A stretch of 42,478 bases of DNA from the NCBI GenBank assembly GCA_012840245.1, contig DULR01000071.1, positions 1-42,478 of the forward strand. The letters run 5' to 3'. Source of the DNA: Clostridiaceae bacterium. Lineage in GTDB: Bacteria > Bacillota > Clostridia > DSM-8532. Below, one piece after another: positions 1 to 6,481 of this stretch (position 1 is the stretch's first letter; every line of letters begins with the position of its first letter). A program made the position numbers and the translations under genes. The notes below the pieces were generated by a model, which did no database searches, was not told the origin of the DNA, and saw only the letters and a program-made list of their open reading frames with translations.

Positions 1-367
1 ACAGGGCTTCTGTAATATCCTCAACCCGCCGTACCGATACACCTGCCAAGTACATTTCTATTAATGCTTCTTCTACTGAACTTTCACGGCGTCGATATCG
101 TTCAATTATGGCTGTTTCAAAGGCTATCCCCTTTAATTTTGGTATCTTTAACCTCACATCCCCTGATGTTGTTGTTAATTTCCTTTCATAATGGCCGGAT
201 CTATAGCCCTGCCTTTCTGATGTGCGCTCATAACGTTCTGCTTTAGTTAACTCTGCTGCTTCTTGCTCCAATAAATTGTTTAGAGTTTCCTCTACACTGC
301 TGCGGACTAGTTCTTTTAACTCCTGCTTTATTACTCCTTCGTTTAGCTGTATAATTTTATCTGACAT
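1..367 (-). CDS. IS256-family (mutator-type) transposase, N-terminal part, cut by the window edge
   Basis: The reading frame begins at an ATG (367-365) preceded by a clear AAAGGAGG ribosome binding site and stays open to the window edge. The translation starts MSDKIIQLNEG and contains the motifs RQGYRSGHYER and GDVRLKIPKLKG, then EMYLAGVSVRRVEDITEAL. These are typical of the N-terminal DNA-binding part of IS256/mutator transposases, which catalyse cut-and-paste or copy-out transposition with a DDE domain. The DDE domain would lie to the left of the window. Its relation to the C-terminal transposase fragment at 507-1259 is unclear. They do not form one frame and are in the wrong order to be one gene, so two separate insertions are more likely. 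Confidence 0.85.
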   Translation of the reverse strand, partial: MSDKIIQLNEGVIKQELKELVRSSVEETLNNLLEQEAAELTKAERYERTSERQGYRSGHYERKLTTTSGDVRLKIPKLKGIAFETAIIERYRRRESSVEEALIEMYLAGVSVRRVEDITEAL

Positions 368-506
368 GGTTCGTAACCTCCTTTGGTTGATTTTTGTGTG
401 GTAACTTAATTCTACCAAACGGGTACGGCCATGTCATTTTTATTGGGCCTTTATGAATTTGCGAAAAATATTATACTTTATCCTTGACAGAAGGCCGGCT
501 TTTCGG

Positions 507-1259
507 TTATTCAGGTATCCGGTCAGCGTAGAAAAGCTCAAGCTGGGAATGTATAATACTCCAGTCTTGCCGCCTTCCGGTCCACTTTTTTGTTATTTCC
601 ATGGTAACCAAATAAAGCATCTTGAAAAGACTATCATCTGTTTGAAATACGGACTTTGATTTAGTTACTTTCCGAAGCTGGCGATTAAATCCTTCAATTG
701 TATTCGTTGTATAAATCAAACGACGGATCTCCTGCGGGAACTTAAAATATGTGCTCAAATTGGCCCAGTTGCTTTGCCAGGAAAGAGAAATCTTCGGATA
801 TTTCTTGTCCCATTTCGCTGTAAAATTATCCAGAGCAGTCAGAGCGGTCTGTTCATCCACAGCAGAATAGACGGCCTTCAAATCGGCCATAAGGGCTTTT
901 AGATCCTTGTAGGATACATATTTCGTAGAGTTTCGTATCTGGTGAATAATACAATTTTGGATATCTGTCTTCGGGAATACCGCCTCTATAGCAGAAGAAA
1001 AGCCGGTAAGATTGTCCGTAAAGGCAATGAAAATATCCTGTACCCCGCGATTTCGTAGACTGTTCAGAACGGAGGCCCAGAATTTCGCGCTTTCGTTCTC
1101 GCCGATCCACATACCGAGAACATCTTTCTTTCCATCCAAATCTATACCAATAGCAATGTAAACCGCTTTTTTAACAACCTGTCCTTCACTGCGAACATGG
1201 TAGTGGATAGCATCCATAAATACCACTGCATAAACTGGGGTACGATTCTTTCTTGCCAT
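507..1259 (-). pseudogene. IS256-family transposase, N-terminally truncated remnant
   Basis: The 250-residue product is the C-terminal two thirds of an IS256 transposase of about 400 residues. It begins just before the first catalytic Asp (VFMDAIHYHVRSEG) and contains the second (AFTDNLTGF), the CIIHQIRNS motif, TTNTIEGFNRQLRK with the catalytic Glu, and the KKWTGRRQDW C-terminal region. The N-terminal helix-turn-helix region is missing. The frame has a stop (TAG) shortly upstream of the first Met, and the element's inverted-repeat-like end lies only about 35 bp further on. This suggests an internal deletion of the 5' third rather than a sequencing break. It is unlikely to be active. Confidence 0.8.
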
Positions 1260-1292
1260 ATCATGGTGCTTCTATTCTACACCGTAATGGAG

Positions 1293-1318
1293 GTTTACAC
1301 AAATTTCGGGATAGTCTC
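1293..1318. repeat. IS256-like terminal inverted repeat at the right end of the truncated element
   Basis: Read on the minus strand, this stretch starts GAGACTATCCCGAAATTTG and continues GTAAAC. It resembles the ends of clostridial IS256-family elements as I remember them. It lies upstream of the truncated transposase and ends two bases before the stop codon of the P-type ATPase gene, so the element inserted directly next to that gene. A matching left end is not clear. A weakly similar stretch (GAATTTGCGAAAA) occurs near 454-466. Confidence 0.5.
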
Positions 1319-1320
1319 CT

Positions 1321-3438
1321 TTACTCACTCTTATTAACCCTTGTAATCCTCATAGCGTTCAGGATTGCCATCAGTGCCACACCTACATCGGCGAATACGG
1401 CTTCCCAGAGGAGAGTTGCGACCCCTCCTGCGCCTAAAGCAAGTACGATTGCTTTTACAGCCATGGCAAGTACTATGTTCTGATAAACCACTGTTCTGGT
1501 TTTTCTGGCTATTACAATTGCTTCTGGTATTTTGCCCGGTTCGTCTGTCATTACGACTATGTCGGAGGCCTCTATTGCAGCATCAGATCCTGTGCCGCCC
1601 ATAGCGATCCCTACATCTGCTCTTGCTATTACAGGCGAATCATTAATGCCATCGCCAACAAAAGCCACTTTTCCTGACTCTTTCTTTTCATCAATTATCC
1701 TCTCAAGCCTATCCATCTTTTCATGTGGAAGAAGCTCAGAGTATACCGTACTAATGCCGAGCCTTTCAGCCGCAATATTTGCAGCATCCCTGCTGTCTCC
1801 GGTAAGCATGATTATGTCATCAACGCCAAGGCCCTTCAATGATTTTATGGCTTTGCCGCTGTCTTCTTTTACTGTATCCTCGAGAACTACAGAACCTGCA
1901 TAAACTCCGTCTATGGCAAGATACATCAGTGTTCCTGCGCTCTCTGTCTCCCCTGCATCGATTTTGAATTTATCGAACAGGGTCTTATTACCTAAAAGTA
2001 CTGTTTTATCTGATACCTTTGCTGAAACGCCCATTCCGGCATACTCGGCATAATCGCTCACTATATTCTTATCAGGCTCTTTGCCAAACTTCTTAATAAT
2101 TGAAACTGCCAGCGGATGTGTCGAAAAGGCTTCGGCATGGGCAGCGTAATAAAGAAGTTCGTCTTCGGTAAAGCTATTTTCGGCGCTTACTCCGGTAACC
2201 TCAAAAGAACCACTGGTCAGAGTTCCGGTTTTGTCAAATACAACAGTCTTCACCTTTGAAAGTACTTCCAGATAATTGCCTCCCTTAATAAGTATCCCGC
2301 GCTTTGAGGCGGCCCCGATTCCACCGAAAAAGCCTAATGGGATAGATATTACCAGAGCGCATGGACATGACACGACAAGGAATAGCAAAGCCCTGTATAT
2401 CCACTGGTGGAAATCCCCATTGAGAAAAAGCGGTGGGATCAAAGCCAGCAATATTGCAAAACCAACAACCACGGGTGTATAAATAGCTGCAAAACGAGTG
2501 ATGAAGCGCTCGGTATTAGCCTTTTTCTGTGACGCTGATTCAACCATATCAAGAATGCGGCTGACAGTAGAATTCTCAAATAATTTAGTCACCCTAACAG
2601 TCAGTACTCCTGACTGATTGATGCTGCCCGATAAGAGCTCACTACCGACATTGATATCCCTCGGAAGAGATTCTCCAGTCAAGGCTGATGTGTCAACAGC
2701 AGATACTCCTTCTGTCACAACTCCATCCAAAGGAACTCTTTCTCCCGGACGTATTATTATATGATCCCCTACGCGGATCTCAGAAGGATCGACCCTTTTA
2801 TATCCTTCCTCAGTTTTAAGGTTTGCATAGTCAGGCTTTATGGCAATAAGGCTTTTAATAGCCCTTCTTGAGTGATTTACAGCATAGTCCTGGAAAAGTT
2901 CTCCTACCTGGTAGAACATCATGACTGCAGCTGCTTCAGGATACTCACCTATTATGAATGCGCCGATGGACGCTATCGACATCAGGAAATTCTCGTCAAA
3001 AACCTTGCCCTTGAGTATGTTTTTTGCTGACTTTATGAGTACTCTGTTTCCGAATACAATATAGGTGAATACAAAAAGGATCGGCTTCATTGTTGGGTTC
3101 TGTATAATGAAGAAGCCTGTGAAATAGGCCGCAGCGGCAAGGATATATGTAAACAGGGTGAATTTTGAGAACCTGTTGTTATGATCATCTCCATCAGTCT
3201 CTTCATCTTTCTGAACCTTCAATTTTGAACCTTTTTCTATACTGTCCATTATACTTTGGATTTTTCTCTCAATTTCACCCAGAGGTTTATCCGCAGTAAC
3301 TTCGATGGACAGTTTTGACAAAGGATAATTGAGGCTGGCATATATAACCCCCTCTATGTTCCTTACACCTGCTTCTATTTTATTTGCACAGTTAACGCAA
3401 TCGATGCCTGTAAACTCATAGTCCCTTTTGATCGTCAT
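1321..3438 (-). CDS. cadA: Heavy-metal P1B-type ATPase (Cd2+/Zn2+/Pb2+ exporter)
   Basis: The 705-residue protein pumps divalent soft metals out of the cell using ATP. Visible in order: an N-terminal heavy-metal-associated domain with GIDCVNCANK (CxxC at residues 14-17), a charged linker (about 70-90), the actuator motif TGES (254-257), the transmembrane metal site SCPCALVIS (CPC at 358-360), the phosphorylation motif DKTGT with Asp402, the HP dipeptide (441-442) and GDGINDSP (595-602). A DxG motif in the last membrane helix (FADVGVAL) with an upstream Lys fits the Zn/Cd/Pb subgroup rather than copper. Length is normal. It is preceded by a GAGGTG ribosome binding site and lies 9 bp behind the ArsR-type repressor gene, so the two form an operon. 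Exact metal specificity is inferred. Confidence 0.93.
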   Translation of the reverse strand: MTIKRDYEFTGIDCVNCANKIEAGVRNIEGVIYASLNYPLSKLSIEVTADKPLGEIERKIQSIMDSIEKGSKLKVQKDEETDGDDHNNRFSKFTLFTYILAAAAYFTGFFIIQNPTMKPILFVFTYIVFGNRVLIKSAKNILKGKVFDENFLMSIASIGAFIIGEYPEAAAVMMFYQVGELFQDYAVNHSRRAIKSLIAIKPDYANLKTEEGYKRVDPSEIRVGDHIIIRPGERVPLDGVVTEGVSAVDTSALTGESLPRDINVGSELLSGSINQSGVLTVRVTKLFENSTVSRILDMVESASQKKANTERFITRFAAIYTPVVVGFAILLALIPPLFLNGDFHQWIYRALLFLVVSCPCALVISIPLGFFGGIGAASKRGILIKGGNYLEVLSKVKTVVFDKTGTLTSGSFEVTGVSAENSFTEDELLYYAAHAEAFSTHPLAVSIIKKFGKEPDKNIVSDYAEYAGMGVSAKVSDKTVLLGNKTLFDKFKIDAGETESAGTLMYLAIDGVYAGSVVLEDTVKEDSGKAIKSLKGLGVDDIIMLTGDSRDAANIAAERLGISTVYSELLPHEKMDRLERIIDEKKESGKVAFVGDGINDSPVIARADVGIAMGGTGSDAAIEASDIVVMTDEPGKIPEAIVIARKTRTVVYQNIVLAMAVKAIVLALGAGGVATLLWEAVFADVGVALMAILNAMRITRVNKSE

Positions 3439-3447
3439 GTTTTCACC

Positions 3448-3819
3448 TCATTGTCTTTCCAGGATGTGTTCCATGCCTAATTTAAATATCTGGTTTATAT
3501 GGCTGTCATCAAGTGAATAATATACGACTTTGCCGGATTTTCTGTACCGGACGAGTCTGGCTGCCTTGAGGACCCTTAGCTGATGAGATATTGCCGACTG
3601 TGTCATATTGAGAAGATATGCAATATCACAAACACACATCTCAGATTCAAATAACGCCCAGATGATCTTTATACGGGTGGTATCGCCCAGGACCTTGAAA
3701 AGCTCCGCCAGATCATACAGGTTATCCTCTTTTGGCATGTTATCCTGAACTTTTTTAACGATATCATCATGTATTATCAATTGTCCGCATGTAAGCGCTT
3801 TTTCTTTTTTATCTTCCAT
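3448..3819 (-). CDS. ArsR/SmtB-family metal-responsive repressor (CadC/CzrA-like)
   Basis: This winged-helix repressor of about 123 residues should release the cadA promoter when metal binds. It has the CadC-like alpha-3 motif EMCVCDIA (Cys62 and Cys64) and an N-terminal Cys11. It also has a full alpha-5 zinc signature near the C-terminus, where DSHINQ continues to EHILE with DxH-x10-HxxE spacing. Both metal-site types therefore seem present. The start chosen is ATG 3819-3817, with AGGAGG at 3829-3834 nine bases upstream. A longer frame opens at 3864, but that ATG lies inside the operator palindrome downstream of the -10 box and has no ribosome binding site. Confidence 0.92.
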   Translation of the reverse strand: MEDKKEKALTCGQLIIHDDIVKKVQDNMPKEDNLYDLAELFKVLGDTTRIKIIWALFESEMCVCDIAYLLNMTQSAISHQLRVLKAARLVRYRKSGKVVYYSLDDSHINQIFKLGMEHILERQ

Positions 3820-3840
3820 GACTATTGGCCTCCTGTATAC

Positions 3841-3872
3841 ATTAACATATGAACAATTGTTCATATGTTAAT
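3841..3872. promoter_or_regulatory. Perfect 32-bp palindromic operator of the arsR-cadA operon
   Basis: The 32 bases read identically on both strands around the centre TGAACAATTGTTCA. The form matches the inverted repeats bound by ArsR/SmtB dimers such as CzrA and NmtR. It overlaps the end of the -10 hexamer and the expected transcription start, and ends just before the ribosome binding site. A bound repressor would therefore block RNA polymerase directly. Autoregulation is inferred from position. Confidence 0.8.
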
Positions 3873-3899
3873 TATATGACTGGTCTTTTGATTATGCAA
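3871..3899 (-). promoter_or_regulatory. Sigma-A promoter of the arsR-cadA operon
   Basis: On the minus strand, TTGCAT (3899-3894) is followed after 17 bases by a consensus TATAAT (3876-3871). The -10 box overlaps the edge of the palindromic operator. The distance to the ATG at 3819 leaves a leader of about 45 bases. Confidence 0.7.
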
Positions 3900-3936
3900 T
3901 AGGTTTTTGAAAATTTTTCTTAAGATTTTTCACTAT

Positions 3937-4038
3937 GCTTCGCTTCGTTCTGAATGACATATGAGGAATGGCTTCACTTCGTTCTGAATAGCATATGAAA
4001 AATGGCTGCGCTACGATCAGAATGACACGAAGAAAAGC
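3937..4038. repeat. Three tandem copies of a 34-bp repeat related to the dispersed TCATTCTGAGCGAAG family
   Basis: Units run 3937-3970, 3971-4004 and 4005-4038. Each starts GCTTCGCTTCG or a variant and contains TTCTGAATGACAT or a variant, which is the reverse complement of the dispersed repeat core. They fill the gap between the arsR promoter and the end of the Crp-family gene. No coding gene is supported in 3873-4111. Confidence 0.75.
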
Positions 4039-4111
4039 CTTCGTGCATTTATCAGAGGCAGCCGATGGTTGTATCTGCATGACATTTGGAGCTATAAGAC
4101 GTCATCAAACT

Positions 4112-4804
4112 TTATTCACAATAGGATTTCAATCTTTCCATATCAAGGATCTTAACAGTTGACAGGTGGTAATCGATTATTCCCTCATCCCTCATCCTTG
4201 CAAGCTCGCGGGACATGGAAGGTCTTGATACATTGAGAAAATCGGCCAGCTGCGCACGATTCAGCGGCAGCATGACCGTCATAGTTTTGCTGTTCCGGAA
4301 TTGCTCATATATATAGGTGCAAAGCTTTGACCTCATGGTTTTGATGGATATATACTCCAGCTTTTTGCTGAGCATCAGAGCTCTTTGAGAAACCAGTTCC
4401 AGCATGTTGTTTATCATAGTATTATGCCATTTGCATGCATTTGAACATTGGGCCGTGATCCTGTCCTTTGGTATAAAGCAAACAGTAAGGGGTGTTATGG
4501 CCTGGACCAGTGCCGGCCAATCCTTTTTACCGGCAAATGCCGCAACTTCCCCGAATAATTCTCCCTCACCTATGTTTTTTATAAGCAGCCTGTTCCCTGA
4601 TATGCTTTCCTTAAAAATCACAGCTTCACCCTCAAGGATGATTCCCAGGCCTTCCAATGGGTCTCCGTTATGCACTACGATCGAATTTCTGGTAAAGCAT
4701 TTGAAAACCGGTTTGAGGCATGATACAAGGTCTTCCAGGTCATCGATCTCTATATTATTGAATAATTTGCATTTCAAAAGCGCCTTAATATAATTTTCAT
4801 TCAT
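4112..4804 (-). CDS. Crp/Fnr-family transcriptional regulator
   Basis: The product has about 230 residues. The N-terminal half is a cyclic-nucleotide-binding-type beta barrel (HNGDPLEGLGIILEGEAV, GEGELFGEVAAFAG). The C-terminal half is a Crp-type helix-turn-helix (LNRAQLADFLNVSRPSMSRE) with a wing ending in VKILDMERLK. The effector is unknown, and the FNR-type N-terminal Cys cluster is not evident. I place the start at ATG 4804-4802, behind GGGGTAG. A longer frame opens at 4849, but that stretch contains an extended -10 promoter and is probably untranscribed. It is divergent from the YkvI-like gene and could regulate it, which is inference only. Confidence 0.85.
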   Translation of the reverse strand: MNENYIKALLKCKLFNNIEIDDLEDLVSCLKPVFKCFTRNSIVVHNGDPLEGLGIILEGEAVIFKESISGNRLLIKNIGEGELFGEVAAFAGKKDWPALVQAITPLTVCFIPKDRITAQCSNACKWHNTMINNMLELVSQRALMLSKKLEYISIKTMRSKLCTYIYEQFRNSKTMTVMLPLNRAQLADFLNVSRPSMSRELARMRDEGIIDYHLSTVKILDMERLKSYCE

Positions 4805-4837
4805 AAAACTACCCCGAAAAAATATATTGCTGGAGTA

Positions 4838-4846
4838 ATTATACCA
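4838..4846 (-). promoter_or_regulatory. Extended -10 promoter of the Crp-family regulator
   Basis: The minus strand reads TGGTATAAT, an extended -10 element, about 33 bases upstream of the start codon. No good -35 is visible. Immediately upstream (4851-4875) is a copy of the dispersed repeat (minus strand: GTCATCCTGAGCGAAGCGAA), so the repeat abuts and supplies the spacer region of this promoter. Confidence 0.5.
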
Positions 4847-4931
4847 CAAGACCCTTCGCTTCGCTCAGGATGACAAATTGGATTCTTTCAGCCGTAATCA
4901 TCATTTATTTCATTAGTTTTGTAGTGCTATT

Positions 4932-4959
4932 TTGTTCTATTCGAAGATATGCTTATGAT
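4932..4959 (+). promoter_or_regulatory. Promoter of the ykvI-like gene
   Basis: TTGTTC (4932-4937) is followed after 16 bases by TATGAT (4954-4959). It lies about 28 bases upstream of the TTG start at 4987 and just ahead of the AAGAGGAG ribosome binding site (4971-4978). Confidence 0.45.
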
Positions 4960-4986
4960 AGGGTCAACATAAGAGGAGTTATTTTT

Positions 4987-6036
4987 TTGAAAGAAAAAAG
5001 AATCACAGTATTTCAGGTAGCCGGAACCTACATAGGAACCATAGTAGGAGCAGGATTCGCCTCCGGGCAGGAGATATTCCAGTTTTTTGTGAGCTTCGGC
5101 ATATGGGGAGTTGCCGGACTCATTACGATCACTGTTCTGTTTATATATTTCGGCTATATCATTATGGAACTGGGGTGGAAACTTGATGCTTCCTCTCACC
5201 TTCCTATAGTTGCAAAGGTGGGAGGCCGTATCCTGGGCAGTTTTTCGGATATGGTCATAACCTTTTTCCTGTTCGGTGCATTAACGGCCATGATCGCCGG
5301 TTCGGGAGCGCTTTTTCATCAGGAGTTCGGTCTGCACCCCATGCTGGGAAGCTTCTTTATGGCGCTGATCACCGTTATTACGGTACTTGGCGGATTCAAC
5401 AGCATTATCAACTCCATAAGCACGATAGCGCCCTTTTTGGTACTGTCAGCCTTGTTCGTCAGTATTTTTTCCATTCTTTCTGCTCCATCGCTGACAGGAA
5501 TCGATACCCGCAGTATTGAAAAGCCTGTAATGCTCAGAAACTGGCTCTGGTCAGCGATACTTTACATATCCTACAACATCGTTCCATCCATCTCTATTCT
5601 GGGCCCTTTGGGCCGCGAGACACAAAACAGGAAAATCATAAGGAAAGGTGCGATCATCGGCGGTCTCGGTCTTGGCATAGGCGCGACATCGATTTTTATG
5701 ACCCTTTTCATAAATGCTGAGACGGTAAAGAATCTGGAGGTTCCGATGATAATGATAGCCCGCCGCATCTCTCCGGTCGTACAGGTTTTATACTCCGTCG
5801 TTCTTCTGGCTGAGATCTATACAAGCGCGGTAGGGGATTTGTACGGGTTCGCTTCAAGAATATGTAACATGAAAACCAAAAAGGCCACATTCGTCATACT
5901 TATTTGCTCGGTCTTGGCTTTTTCGGCAAGCCTTGCGGGTTTCTCAAACCTGGTCAGATATCTTTATCCGTCTGTCGGATACTGCGGAGTGCTTACGCTT
6001 ATATGTCTGATCTATTATAGAGTAGCCCGGCACTAA
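4987..6036 (+). CDS. YkvI-like multi-spanning membrane protein (APC-superfamily transporter-like)
   Basis: About 349 residues with roughly ten hydrophobic segments. The first contains the motif GTYIGTIVGAGFASGQEI, a glycine-rich broken-helix signature shared with the YkvI family and with amino-acid/cation symporters of the APC/LeuT fold. The substrate is unknown. I prefer the TTG start at 4987 because AAGAGGAG lies eight bases upstream. The frame can be extended to an ATG at 4870, but those codons run through a dispersed repeat and a promoter-like sequence and lack a ribosome binding site. It is divergent from the Crp-family regulator. Confidence 0.75.
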   Translation: MKEKRITVFQVAGTYIGTIVGAGFASGQEIFQFFVSFGIWGVAGLITITVLFIYFGYIIMELGWKLDASSHLPIVAKVGGRILGSFSDMVITFFLFGALTAMIAGSGALFHQEFGLHPMLGSFFMALITVITVLGGFNSIINSISTIAPFLVLSALFVSIFSILSAPSLTGIDTRSIEKPVMLRNWLWSAILYISYNIVPSISILGPLGRETQNRKIIRKGAIIGGLGLGIGATSIFMTLFINAETVKNLEVPMIMIARRISPVVQVLYSVVLLAEIYTSAVGDLYGFASRICNMKTKKATFVILICSVLAFSASLAGFSNLVRYLYPSVGYCGVLTLICLIYYRVARH

Positions 6037-6102
6037 GGGTGAGCTTCATTTATGCATTACAATTATACATTCAGGACAGGATGATTACATATGTAACATG
6101 GG

Positions 6103-6131
6103 TTGACAAAATTTATTTTTCATCATATGAT
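6103..6131 (+). promoter_or_regulatory. Promoter of the T-box leader
   Basis: A consensus TTGACA (6103-6108), 17 bases, then TATGAT (6126-6131). It is about 350 bases upstream of the coding start, which gives the long leader that holds the T-box riboswitch. Confidence 0.85.
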
Positions 6132-6139
6132 ATTTTACA

Positions 6140-6450
6140 ACTGAAATTTATGGCAAATACGATGACGGGGAAACGCTTCGATAAGCGCAGGAATCATCCC
6201 ACGGCTTACAGGGAGAAACCATCATGGACTGAGAGTGGTTTTAAGAAACAGGATTTTTCTTGAGTTCTCCCCCGAGTACGCAAGCTAAACGCTTCAGCAA
6301 GTAGGCAAGCGCGTAAGCACCACGTTATAGGGGCAGGATATCGGCAGAAATAATGTGCCCGTATCTGTAATGAGCGCATCATTTGATGAATTTGGGTGGT
6401 ACCGCGGAGAATACAGTCTTCGTCCCTGTTGCTGGGATGAAGGCTTTTTT
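6140..6450 (+). promoter_or_regulatory. T-box riboswitch controlling the DAHP synthase fusion gene
   Basis: The canonical T-box sequence GGGTGGTACCGCGG is at 6394-6407. It is followed by an intrinsic terminator with stem CTTCGTCCC (6418-6426) and GGGATGAAG (6434-6442) and then a T run (6445-6450). Upstream are several helices, including CGCTT/AAGCG near 6176-6190 and AAACCA/TGGTTT near 6217-6242. Uncharged tRNA would pair with the T-box bulge and stabilise the antiterminator. The downstream gene suggests an aromatic amino acid. I could not fix the specifier: TTC near 6264 (Phe) and TAC near 6277 (Tyr) are both possible. Confidence 0.9.
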
Positions 6451-6481
6451 ATATTTATTTTGATTTTCAGGAGGAGGTAAT

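Noticed and set aside
3892-4080. Minus-strand frame of 62 codons as a gene
   Set aside because: It consists largely of 34-bp repeat units and has no ribosome binding site.
4870-4986. N-terminal extension of the ykvI-like protein
   Set aside because: The ATG lies beside a dispersed repeat with no ribosome binding site, whereas TTG 4987 has AAGAGGAG at eight bases.
6039-6263. Plus-strand frame of 74 codons before the aromatic fusion gene
   Set aside because: It overlaps the promoter and T-box leader, and its translation is not protein-like.
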